Assembly: GCA_964652195.1 (NCBI GenBank)
Contig: CAZZBB010000073.1
Span: forward strand, 1 to 64,000
Direction: 5' to 3'
DNA length: 64,000 nt
From: MSPOR6 sp964652195
GTDB taxonomy: Bacteria; Poribacteria; WGA-4E; WGA-3G
Part shown: positions 55,152 to 63,558 of the stretch, one piece after another
Layout of the letters: each line of letters opens with the position of its first letter
Numbering within the stretch: the first letter of the stretch is position 1
Notes under the pieces: model-generated
What the model was told of the DNA's origin: nothing
Database searches by the model: none
What the model saw: the letters and a program-made list of their open reading frames with translations, nothing else
Position numbers and translations under genes: made by a program

Positions 55152-55610
55152 ATGTTTATGAAAAATGTTTTGAATCAACCTAACTTAGTCGGTGCCATGA
55201 TGATAGCACTTCTGGTTGGTGCCGGGTTTGTTTATGCTTTTGCTTTTGATGGTTTTAATGTGGAAACTGTTTCGGGTGCCGAAGTAGAGGCATGGGTCGC
55301 AGCGACAGGTGGAGGAAATAACGATTATGATGATCCAGACCCATGTGATTGCATGTCGGCGCATATGAATGATGCTGATGACTGTTCAACTGATTTGTGT
55401 GACACTAATGATTCTGATTATCCTTGTGGAGATGTTCGGGCATCTTGTTCGAATGACTGTCCACACAAAGGAGAAGGCGGGTGCTCTACTTGTGCAGGCG
55501 AGATTAAATGTGCAAATACAGGTAGCCTATGCGAGGATACCGAAAAATGTGTTCCACCCGACAAGCCAATGGATGATGATACCCGTAATGGTGATGGTGG
55601 TATGTCTTAG
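55152..55610 (+). CDS. Exported Cys-rich acidic protein
   Basis: 152 residues; AGGAG lies 6 nt before the ATG. A hydrophobic segment (VGAMMIALLVGAGFVYAFAF) acts as signal or anchor. The mature part has 12 cysteines and many Asp/Glu (PCDCMSAHMNDADDC, SCSNDCPHKGEGGCSTC, CEDTEKC). This fits a disulfide-rich or metal-binding extracytoplasmic protein. No family recognised. Same strand as the genes on either side. Confidence 0.65.
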   Translation: MFMKNVLNQPNLVGAMMIALLVGAGFVYAFAFDGFNVETVSGAEVEAWVAATGGGNNDYDDPDPCDCMSAHMNDADDCSTDLCDTNDSDYPCGDVRASCSNDCPHKGEGGCSTCAGEIKCANTGSLCEDTEKCVPPDKPMDDDTRNGDGGMS

Positions 55611-55630
55611 ATATATTTATGAAGTCCTAT

Positions 55631-55670
55631 TGAGTAAGACATTAGGATGTTGAGTAAGACATTAGGATGT
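55631..55670 (+). repeat. Tandem 20-nt duplication
   Basis: TGAGTAAGACATTAGGATGT occurs twice in direct succession, between the Cys-rich gene and the WD40 gene. Confidence 0.8.
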
Positions 55671-55820
55671 TGTGGGAAATGGAAAGGAAGCGACAATTTA
55701 TGTCCCTTTCTTTCTATTTCAAAATTCCTTGATTTGAATTCTTACTTCTTACTCACTATGGTTTCTATAAATTGGAATGCGACCATCACTAAGTGGCATC
55801 CCGTTTACAAAGGTTTATAT

Positions 55821-57806
55821 ATGGCAAATGAAAATCTAAACATACCAACACAGGATATAGATATAGAATCCAATGTCAACACATGGGCACTTCCAGAGGG
55901 TGCAATCGCCCGTTTCGGTAAAGGAACCGTGAATGATTTGGCATTTACCCCAGATGGCAAATATCTCGCTGTTGGCACTTGGGTAGGACTTTGGTGGTAT
56001 GACGTGTCTGCCTTGTCTCCAATTGCTTTGTGGGAAACAGAACGAGGGGCAATTGCAAGGATTACCTTCTCTCCCAACGGAAAACGGCTTATTACCCGCA
56101 ATGTCGAAGGAATAATCAAGTCATTTGATGTGTTTACAGGCGATTGTGTTTCTCAAGTAAAACGTCTATCAGGTACTTCCAGAGTAGCCTTTTCAGGAGA
56201 TAATCAGCACTTCGCCACGTCTGCGACGCGTTCAAGTGTTGTTTATGTCTGGTGTGCTGATACTTGTGAACCGATTGTCAAACTTTCAACGGAAGCCGAA
56301 ATAACGTTAGAACAGCGTAGAGTTATGGACCGCCCCCTTTGTTTCTCTCCTGATGGACAAATTCTTACCTATGCCAGTCCAGTAGATACAAAAGGTACTG
56401 CGGATTTCATTTCTCTGTGGGATATGAAGACGTTTGAACCTATCGCTTCTATTAGAGACTACTCCACACGGATAGATACACTTACATTTTCCCCGTGTGG
56501 TAAGTTTCTTGCTGTGGGAGACGCATCTGGTACCCTCAAAGAGTGGGATATATTCAGCGGAAAGTCCACAGGAATACAGATGGAGACCTCATCAGATTAT
56601 CCGCAAGGTTATCAGATAATCCCTTCCTATACTCTCTCTGGTCAATTGCGTGCAGCCTACGGTATTGGTTCTAAAATCGTCGTGTGGAACGTGGAAGATA
56701 ATGAAAAGATAGACGAGTTTGAGTATGGCTGGTACATTTCCTACTCCCACTTTTTAAATGGAACGAATCTTGCTGTTAACAGTCCTCTGAAAGTGTGGAT
56801 AGAAAGTTCATCGGATGGATGTGGTGCAATTTTAGGGCATCGTCATATCTCTCAACACCCAACCTTTTTCCCTGATGGGAAGGCACTTGTAAGTATTGAT
56901 GGTGGTGGTGCTAATCGTTGGGATGTTTTTGAAAAACGGTGGCAACGGCAAATGTATAATAATAAAATATCAATAAGACAAGTCTATTTTTCTCCAGAGG
57001 GGAGTATGCACGCCCATGGGACATTAAGAAATACAAACACAGGGATCGTATGGAATGTTGAAACGGAGGAAGTACTTGCAACTTTCTCGCAACCAGATAC
57101 GCGTCTAATCACCTTTGCATCCGCACCGGCGACAGGGGTCTGTGCATTCGGAGATTTAGAGGGAAATTGTTATGTGTTTGATGGAAAAGAACCCCTAAAA
57201 AAACTATCTGGACATACGGGGGCAATTTTGTCGATTGCTTTTAGTACGGATGGTAAGCAACTTGCTTGCACTTCAAGTGAGGGTTCTGCTTATGTGTGGG
57301 ATGTTACATCAGCTCAACAGATTGCCACGCTTTCTACAATTAGGAAGATAGATACTAACTTGTATATAGGAGATGCAGATCAATTGCAAAGACGGCTAAA
57401 AAGAATTAAAAATGTATCCACAACATCGAAACCGTACAGTGTAAAGGCTATTGTTTTTTCACCGTGTGAAAATGTGATTGCCGGAGGAATGACGCGCGAA
57501 ATACGTTTGTGGGATGCCACAACACATGAAGTGCGATTAGCAATACTTCAACCCAGAGGTTGTGCGGAACCCTTCGCTTTGGCTTTCACGCCGTGTGGAC
57601 AATACCTCGCCTCCGGATCCTGGTGGGGAGGAACGGATAAAGTCTCCATTCGTTTGTGGGACGTTGCAAGTGGTGAAAATATCGCAACGCTATGGAGTCA
57701 TTCTACAGATGTCGAATATCTGACGTTTTCCTCGGATGGCATGCTCTTAGCAAGCGGTAGTTATGATGGCACTATCCTACTTTGGGATATGAAACCCTAC
57801 CTATAA
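55821..57806 (+). CDS. WD40 repeat protein
   Basis: 661 residues from ATG 55821, preceded by AAAGG; the frame is open further upstream but without a ribosome site. No signal or membrane helix. It starts with the propeller head WALPEGAIARFGKG, also found in the ECF fusions. At least ten blades follow (VNDLAFTPDGKYLAVGTW, LTFSPCGKFLAVGDASGTLKEWDI, SIAFSTDGKQLACTSSEGSAYVWDV, LTFSSDGMLLASGSYDGTILLWDM), enough for one large or two stacked propellers. Several blades carry SPCG in place of SPDG. Probably a cytoplasmic scaffold; partner unknown. The next gene starts 17 nt downstream. Confidence 0.88.
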   Translation: MANENLNIPTQDIDIESNVNTWALPEGAIARFGKGTVNDLAFTPDGKYLAVGTWVGLWWYDVSALSPIALWETERGAIARITFSPNGKRLITRNVEGIIKSFDVFTGDCVSQVKRLSGTSRVAFSGDNQHFATSATRSSVVYVWCADTCEPIVKLSTEAEITLEQRRVMDRPLCFSPDGQILTYASPVDTKGTADFISLWDMKTFEPIASIRDYSTRIDTLTFSPCGKFLAVGDASGTLKEWDIFSGKSTGIQMETSSDYPQGYQIIPSYTLSGQLRAAYGIGSKIVVWNVEDNEKIDEFEYGWYISYSHFLNGTNLAVNSPLKVWIESSSDGCGAILGHRHISQHPTFFPDGKALVSIDGGGANRWDVFEKRWQRQMYNNKISIRQVYFSPEGSMHAHGTLRNTNTGIVWNVETEEVLATFSQPDTRLITFASAPATGVCAFGDLEGNCYVFDGKEPLKKLSGHTGAILSIAFSTDGKQLACTSSEGSAYVWDVTSAQQIATLSTIRKIDTNLYIGDADQLQRRLKRIKNVSTTSKPYSVKAIVFSPCENVIAGGMTREIRLWDATTHEVRLAILQPRGCAEPFALAFTPCGQYLASGSWWGGTDKVSIRLWDVASGENIATLWSHSTDVEYLTFSSDGMLLASGSYDGTILLWDMKPYL

Positions 57807-57823
57807 ACAGATAAGGAGTCCAT

Positions 57824-58834
57824 TTGAAACAAGGCGCTTTAATCAGAACACTTTTTCTGCTTTTCGCAGCTGTCGTCTTTGCAGATACATCGGAAGAACA
57901 TCAAGACTGCCCCGTCCCTATAAGTGTTATAGGTAATCATGTACATACATCAGGGGAAATGATGTTTTCCTATCGGTTCATGACGATGGACATGCGGGGA
58001 ATACAATCGGGTATAGATCCCGTAGAAACAGTGGATGTGCTAAAAGATTTTATGATGACACCAATAGCAATGGATATGAGAATGCACATGTTTGGTGCCA
58101 TGTTTGCACCACATGACAAACTTACGTTCATGGGGATGACAAGTTATCAGCAACGCCACATGGAGATGGAGGGTGCACATCAACACGCCACAGGACACCA
58201 TGACCATCCCGTAGGCATGCATGAAATGTCCAGTGCAGGCATCGGGGATGTCAAGTTGGACTCACTTTTCACGTTATGGAAAAATTATAACTTTACGCTT
58301 ATCGGGAACGCGGGTGTATCCTTTCCTACAGGATCCATTACACAGCAGGCAGACGACAGGCGCATTCTCCCTTATCCGATGCAACTGGGAAGTGGTTCTT
58401 TTGAAGCACGTCCTGGTATTACGTTTTTCGCAACGCGTAGCAATTGGTCTTACGGTGGTCAACTGCGTGGTTCATTTCCGTTGAATTCCAATACCAATGA
58501 GTATCGGAACGGGAACACGATTACTGCCACAACTTGGGGTGCGCAGCGCGTCAACAATTGGATCAGTCTCAGCGCGCGGTTACTGTTTTCGCATAAGGGA
58601 AGTATAATGGGACACCATCCAGATTTAGATCTAAATAGAACTCCAAGCCACCGTCCTGATTTTCAAGGTTTTAACAGACTTGACATGGCAATTTCAAGTA
58701 ATTTGATAGTGCTGGCAGGGCAGCGTCTCGCTATTGAGTTTATCTTGCCTGTCTATCAGGACCTCACAGGCACGCAACTTAAAAACACATGGAAACTCGT
58801 CATCGGTTGGCAGTACGCTTTCCGACTATTGTAA
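57824..58834 (+). CDS. His/Met-rich outer-membrane-like beta-barrel
   Basis: 336 residues from TTG 57824 (AAGGAG, 5 nt upstream). A signal peptide (IRTLFLLFAAVVFA) precedes a beta-rich protein with amphipathic strands (YNFTLIGNAGVSFPTGS, GITFFATRSNWSYGGQLRGSFPL) and a strand-like C-terminus ending YAFRLL. The first third is packed with Met and His (FMTMDMRG, MDMRMHMFGAMFAPHD, HMEMEGAHQHATGHHDH), a pattern typical of copper or other metal binding. Related proteins are usually called 'transporter'. It fits with the Cys-rich proteins upstream in a metal-handling locus, but this is inference. Confidence 0.75.
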   Translation: MKQGALIRTLFLLFAAVVFADTSEEHQDCPVPISVIGNHVHTSGEMMFSYRFMTMDMRGIQSGIDPVETVDVLKDFMMTPIAMDMRMHMFGAMFAPHDKLTFMGMTSYQQRHMEMEGAHQHATGHHDHPVGMHEMSSAGIGDVKLDSLFTLWKNYNFTLIGNAGVSFPTGSITQQADDRRILPYPMQLGSGSFEARPGITFFATRSNWSYGGQLRGSFPLNSNTNEYRNGNTITATTWGAQRVNNWISLSARLLFSHKGSIMGHHPDLDLNRTPSHRPDFQGFNRLDMAISSNLIVLAGQRLAIEFILPVYQDLTGTQLKNTWKLVIGWQYAFRLL

Positions 58835-58854
58835 AAAGGTCACACCGTTAGGAC

Positions 58855-59040
58855 ATTATCCCGTAGGTCGGGTAGAGTTTACGAAACCCGACATGCACAA
58901 GGTGATACGAACGGTGATACGAACTACGTGTTCAAACCGACGCCAAATACGCTTTTGGCATTTGTCGGGTTTCACAATCAAAAAATCAACGGTATGAATG
59001 TAATTTAGACATTCCCGTGTTCAAGCCGACCTACAAAACT
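58855..59040. repeat. GTAGGTCGGGTT and GGTATGAATG hairpin repeats
   Basis: CCCGTAGGTCGGGTAGAGTTTACGAAACCCGACATG, GTGATACGAAC twice in tandem, then TTTGGCATTTGTCGGGTTTC and GGTATGAATGTAATTTAGACATTCCCG. All are of the intergenic hairpin kinds found elsewhere in the window. Confidence 0.55.
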
Positions 59041-59074
59041 ATTGTAAAAAGGAACACTGGTAGAGTTATTATAT

Positions 59075-59425
59075 ATGAGATCAGAACTCCTTCCGTGGCA
59101 TAGAATAGTGAATTATCTGTTCGGTGGACTCCTTTGTTTCACTATCGGGTATTGGCTCAAAAAGAATCTTGTTATTCTTGATGGCAAAGTACTCATTTCT
59201 TGGCATGAATCTTCCTATCTGTCAATCTCTTTTCCGCTCTGGGGTGTAAATCTACTTGCCGGGGCACTCCTACTTTACACACTTCTTTTGATACTCTCCA
59301 ACTTTACAGTGTTGCATCAACAGAGGGTTCACGTTGTTGTTTTTTTCATTTTGCTACTGATCTGTACATTGCCACTATACGCACACTTTAACAATGCAAA
59401 ACGTCTTCAAATTTATACAGTATAG
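59075..59425 (+). CDS. Small polytopic membrane protein
   Basis: 116 residues with about three hydrophobic helices (YLFGGLLCFTIGYWL, LWGVNLLAGALLLYTLLLIL, VHVVVFFILLLICTLPLYA). No family recognised. It lies 20 bp before the glycosyltransferase gene on the same strand and may be a small partner of it. Confidence 0.6.
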   Translation: MRSELLPWHRIVNYLFGGLLCFTIGYWLKKNLVILDGKVLISWHESSYLSISFPLWGVNLLAGALLLYTLLLILSNFTVLHQQRVHVVVFFILLLICTLPLYAHFNNAKRLQIYTV

Positions 59426-59445
59426 TTGTTAATAGTATCGGTGTT

Positions 59446-60990
59446 GTGCTTTGTTTTCGCGGATTAATCGGCATGCAACTCTCGCGTATTCATAAAATCT
59501 GCTCTCGTATTATCCTATCGATCCGCAATATCCACCCGCGTCCATTTATGATTGGGATGTTTATCTGTTGTGTACTAATCTGCGGTTCCATTTCGTGGCA
59601 CATATTTGATGGTGTTCCCGGCTTTATTGATAGTTGTTCATACATGTTCCAGGCACGTTTGTTTGCACACGGGAAGCTTTCTGCACCACTGCCACCCGAT
59701 ACCCAATTTTTTGAAGTCGGGAATACGATCCTCTCCGATAAATGGTATACGGTCTATCCACCAGGGTACCCTGCAGTCCTTGCGTTAGGTGTACTTCTTA
59801 AAATTTCTTGGCTTGTCAACCCGATTCTTGGTGCATTGACGATCGTTTGCATCTTTCTACTTGCCAAAGAACTATATGGAGATAACATTGCTAAACTCTC
59901 CGTTGTGTTGGCGTGTGCAAGCAGCTTCTTTCTATTTATGTCCTCAGAGTTCGCCTCACACACCGCGACCCTCTTTTTTATAACGGTGGCGTTTCTGAGT
60001 TTTGTCCGGATGATTAAAAACAAACGTCCCCTTTTTTCAGCAGTGGTTTGTGGCACAGCTTTAGGCGTTGCAATGCTGTGCCGTCCCTATACAACAGCTT
60101 GGATTTGTGTACCGATGGCAATTGCAGCGATTATCAAGCGGAAAGAATTATCACTAAGTCATATCCTTATCGGTATGGTGCCGTTACTCACTGCGTGTGT
60201 AACGTTCCTCGCTTACAACTATGCAACGACAGGACATCCACTTCTTGTCGGGTATATTGCCATGCATGGTAAACAGCACTATCCAGGTTTCCACCAGGAA
60301 CCATGGGGCGATCAACCCCACACTGTAGCACAAGGGTTCAAGCATGTGTTGACCAACCTGAATGCTCTTAATATTTTTCTGTTTGAGTGGCAAATCCCCT
60401 CACTTTTCTTTGCATGTCTCTTCCTCGCGTTCGGAAAAAGGAGATTCTGGGAGTGGTTGTTAGTGGGATGGATTGGTGCATTGCTCGTTGGACAATTCTT
60501 CTATTTTTTCAATTGGTTGGATTTTGGACCGAGATTTGTGTACGAAAGTTTACCAGCAGTAATTCTCCTAACAAGCCGAGGCGTGTATTTGACGATACAC
60601 TTCATAACTTCGCGATGGAAAAATCTATCTGAAGTCCATGCACAAAATATCCTCGGTTTAGTGCTTTTCGGTCTTTTTCTATTTGCCTTTCTTTTTAATG
60701 TACCCGCAACAGTAAAAACCTATCAAAATTACGGAAAAGATGTCACAATTCACAAGTATCTTGAAAAAAACAATGTCGAACAAGCACTGGTCTTTGTAAA
60801 AGATAAACGCACATATCAAGTACATTATCCATTTAACGTACCTTTTGCTAAACCGCACATCTACGCTAAAGATATAGAAAACGAAAACCGAAAACTTGCA
60901 GAAAAATTTCCGGACTACCGTTACTTTATCGCTGATGGTGATACGATTGAAGAAGTCTCTATCGACGAACTCAAACAAACTGAAAAGTGA
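59446..60990 (+). CDS. Membrane glycosyltransferase, GT39/PMT-like
   Basis: 514 residues (GTG 59446; ATG 59473 is also possible). About 11 membrane helices and the acidic first loop DGVPGFIDSCSYMFQARLFAHGKL, followed by WYTVYPPGYPAVLALG. These are the features of PMT/ArnT-type (GT-C fold) enzymes that use lipid-linked sugars on the outer face of the membrane. A C-terminal extracytoplasmic domain (about 430-514) is mixed alpha/beta. The acceptor is unknown; protein or envelope glycan modification is inferred. Confidence 0.82.
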   Translation: MLCFRGLIGMQLSRIHKICSRIILSIRNIHPRPFMIGMFICCVLICGSISWHIFDGVPGFIDSCSYMFQARLFAHGKLSAPLPPDTQFFEVGNTILSDKWYTVYPPGYPAVLALGVLLKISWLVNPILGALTIVCIFLLAKELYGDNIAKLSVVLACASSFFLFMSSEFASHTATLFFITVAFLSFVRMIKNKRPLFSAVVCGTALGVAMLCRPYTTAWICVPMAIAAIIKRKELSLSHILIGMVPLLTACVTFLAYNYATTGHPLLVGYIAMHGKQHYPGFHQEPWGDQPHTVAQGFKHVLTNLNALNIFLFEWQIPSLFFACLFLAFGKRRFWEWLLVGWIGALLVGQFFYFFNWLDFGPRFVYESLPAVILLTSRGVYLTIHFITSRWKNLSEVHAQNILGLVLFGLFLFAFLFNVPATVKTYQNYGKDVTIHKYLEKNNVEQALVFVKDKRTYQVHYPFNVPFAKPHIYAKDIENENRKLAEKFPDYRYFIADGDTIEEVSIDELKQTEK

Positions 60991-61002
60991 AAGGTGTAAA
61001 GC

Positions 61003-61452
61003 TTAATGAGTTGAAATCTTCCAGATTAATAGAGTTCCATCCGTACTACCACTCACCAATTTACTCCCATCCTTTCAATATACCCAGTTGACTCCCTGAT
61101 ACAACATCCCGCAAAATTATTGCATCCATATCTTCATCCCATACATTTTCACATCCACTTGCCAGTAGTTTCCCAACCGGACTGAAAGCAACACAATTTT
61201 TATCTCCCATGTTACCTGAAAGTGTTTTCTTGTATCAGGACTTACGCAAATTGAGCAGAAAAATGAATAATTGGACTTAAAAGCTGTTATTTCGGTGTTT
61301 TAACCCTCTAAAGAATCATCGGTATGAATGCCTTAAGGCATTCCCCACCCCTTATCAAGGGGACTTTAAGAGGTATTGCGTAAGTCCTGCTTGTATTTTC
61401 CAGTCTCTAAATCCCATAAGTAAATTGCCTTATTGCCAAAGTTGTCCTCCCC
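61003..61452 (-). pseudogene. WD40 gene remnant interrupted by a MITE
   Basis: On the minus strand the frame reads EDNFGNKAIYLWDLETGKYK, is broken by the 154-bp MITE, and resumes in frame (removing the MITE and one target copy) as KTLSGNMGDKNCVAFSP, LLASGCENVWD and SGSQLGILKGWE. A frameshift or small deletion follows, before KLVSGSTDGTLLIWKISTH and the stop. So it was damaged at least twice. No upstream part remains. Confidence 0.85.
61236..61389. mobile_element. Complete MITE, 154 bp
   Basis: The ends are CAGGACTTACGCAA and TTGCGTAAGTCCTG, a perfect 14-bp inverted repeat. CTTGTAT stands on both sides (61229-61235 and 61390-61396) as a 7-bp target duplication. It contains a GGTATGAATGCCTTAAGGCATTCC hairpin and no coding frame. 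It is inserted in the WD40 remnant. Confidence 0.88.
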
Positions 61453-62253
61453 TTAATGAGAGACAAGATAAAACAAGTGGCTACAAACCGTTATAATGAC
61501 AATTGTTAATATATCCACTATCGGTATGAATAACAACAGACAGGTAGCCTTACGTTTACCTGTCTCCTCTTTTTATTCATGAAGATTATAGTAAACTGTA
61601 GAATTAACAGTCCGTTTTGAGTTGGAAGGAGGGAATTCCGATTTCCGACTACCATTGAGTTTTATCGAGATTCGGAGATCGATCCTACAGAAAATGTTCT
61701 TCTTTAGTTTCAAAGTTCACAATAAATTACCCTGGTGTAAAGTTGTTAAAACTTGTTAACAGCAAATGACATTAATCGGAAAACAAATTCTGTTGCATTA
61801 TGTAAGGATTGAATGTCCTCATATTGAGATAATATAACGCCTACAAAAAATTATTGTGTAAGCCTAATTCATTTTATGCACCCTTTTCCACCTAATTTTC
61901 AGTCTTTATAAATAGAAGCAGTCTTTACAAATAGAACAAACTGAGATAAATAGAAGCAGTCTTTACAAATAGAACAAACTGAGATTGGGAAAGAAATAGT
62001 GAAACGCAGTTCTATGATTTATAAATGAGATCAACTTTGAATGAACAAGGACTATGAGAACTTGTTCATTAACTACCGAACTTATGACAATCTAAGAAAT
62101 GTAAACACTGCCTAGTGAACAATTAGACATCTCTCCGACTGATGTTAAAGTGTGTGTGAAACGTGTAATATAGCGGTGGAAGAAAACCGTAACGCAAAAC
62201 GCCACTACAAGAGTTAAGCGGGAGAATAATTTATAATTTTATTAAATAAATTG
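61453..62253. other. Gene-less stretch
   Basis: About 800 bp without a supportable gene. It includes a 38-bp tandem repeat (61908-61983) and a weak trace of the GATCGGAATCC repeat near 61665. Short frames near 62038 lack ribosome sites. Confidence 0.5.
61908..61983 (+). repeat. Two perfect tandem copies of a 38-bp unit
   Basis: The unit begins ATAAATAGAAGCAGTC and ends AATAGAACAAACTGAG. The copies are 61908-61945 and 61946-61983, without a difference. A partial third trace (CAGTCTTTATAAATAGAAG) lies just before. Confidence 0.85.
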
Positions 62254-62386
62254 TGGGAGAAATGGTACAATTTACAAAACGCTGTTCGCAATAAGTGTAA
62301 ATGGAAGCACAATTCGGATAGCTTTTACAAATTGCATTTTCTCCTTCTACTAACACTAACTTCCTGAACGGAAGTTAGAAAGGAGG
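62254..62386 (+). promoter_or_regulatory. Structured leader with hairpin next to a strong ribosome site
   Basis: An imperfect long inverted repeat (GGGAGAAATGGTACAATTTAC around 62254 facing the complement near 62336) is followed by a perfect 9-bp hairpin. CTAACTTCC, loop TGAAC, GGAAGTTAG (62356-62378) ends 2 nt before AGGAGG (62381-62386). The placement suits control of translation of the small gene downstream. Confidence 0.5.
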
Positions 62387-62417
62387 AATTGGAATATTAA
62401 ACGGTGCACTGAAAGCT

Positions 62418-62621
62418 TTGAAGTGGGATGAAGCAACAGGCATTCCATGGCTAATTAAGTTGGCTGTAGCAGCCTTAGCTGCCGCGTTCGTCGCGTTAGC
62501 TGCCATAGGTGTCGTTATTGGAGCTCTCATATCGAAACTCTTTGAGTGCGAAAAAGAACATGAAACCGATAATGATGGTCATGCCGCTGGTGGATGTGTC
62601 AGTGGTGGTTGTAACGCATAG
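62418..62621 (+). CDS. Small membrane peptide with Cys tail
   Basis: 67 codons from TTG 62418, but the consensus AGGAGG at 62381-62386 is too far from it. The frame is open back to the ribosome site, where ATA 62394 (7-nt spacing) is the only well-placed codon, giving 75 residues. The peptide has a charged start (KWDEATGIPW) and one long Ala/Val-rich membrane helix (LAVAALAAAFVALAAIGVVIGALI). The polar tail has a His/Asp-rich part and GGCVSGGCNA. It looks like a small membrane protein or a precursor peptide. No family recognised. Confidence 0.55.
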   Translation: MKWDEATGIPWLIKLAVAALAAAFVALAAIGVVIGALISKLFECEKEHETDNDGHAAGGCVSGGCNA

Positions 62622-62893
62622 TTAGGAATCACAGCAACGAAAACCACCGAAAACCATGAAATATGAGTCGCTTGTTTATTTGGAATTTCAAGGGACTCAA
62701 ACTTACAAAGGAATGTGTCAGTATGAAAAATGAGTTATCCAATTATAAAAAAAGGTAAGTAGAAGTTTTTGGAGTGCATCGGCATTTTTCACCTTACTTA
62801 TCACAGTTTTGGGACTTCTATTATATTATATGTATATATTACGACTTGTGCTAATTGATTTTGTGTAATTCATCTTATACCATTTCGCAAGTT
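62622..62893. other. Intergenic, IS end candidate
   Basis: No gene seen. TTATACCATTTC at 62876-62887 lies just beyond the stop of the IS982-like transposase and may be its terminal repeat; it matches the ends of the MITE-like element at 42555-42668. Confidence 0.4.
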
Positions 62894-63555
62894 TTATGCG
62901 TATACAACATCCTTTAATGTCATCAACTTTCGTCCTAAACATTTATTCAAGAAAACTCCGAGTGTAAAACCTCCGAACTTATTGCTGAATCGTGTCAGCA
63001 TTCCCCAATGCGAACGGGCGCGTATACGGGAAATATGAAGCTGCTGCGTGAGTTGACGAATCGTTGTCTCTACACGCCTCCTCATTTTACTGTGGAGTTT
63101 ACAGAAATCTGATGGATATTGTTTTCTCTGGTTCTTACGCCGTGTCGGTAATAAACAGACATTATATGTTTCAAGTAATTCTAACTCAAGTTCTTCGCTA
63201 ATATACCCTCTGTCTCCGAGGATAATAGGATAAGTGCCACGGTCACAGAACAAAGGGAGCACTTCTCTATTATCTGTATCAGCCGGGGCTATTGCAAAGT
63301 CAACAGGGAGTCCATAAGAGGTCGTGATGATACTCCCACGAAATCCGAAGAATGTGTCAAGTGCTTTTGTCACACACTTTCCATAAGCGGCCTAAGGTGC
63401 CGTTGCCATCAGCACATTTGAGAGGGGATGTGGAAGAAGGAACTCTTTTGAAATCGAAAAGCGGGATAGAAAACTAACTATTATGAATCTCTCATCGTCG
63501 GGTAAAAAGTGTATCAAAACTTGTCGGAGTTTTTCGCTAGTCAGAACACTTTTTT
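62894..63555 (-). pseudogene. IS982-like transposase, broken by an internal stop
   Basis: The C-terminal part (AYGKCVTKALDTFFGFRG, VDFAIAPADTDNREVL, ILGDRGY, RRRVETTIRQLTQQLHISRIRA, LGVFLNKCLG) has the order of segments of IS982-family DDE transposases. The frame continues upstream as LLPHPLSNVLMATAP, but a TAG lies between that and AAYGKC. The N-terminal boundary is unclear because the left part meets a second, opposite transposase near 63555. Inactive. Confidence 0.75.
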
Positions 63556-63558
63556 CAT

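Noticed and set aside
61908..61983. Iteron-type replication origin
   Set aside because: Only two perfect copies; no replication initiator gene or DnaA-box cluster nearby.
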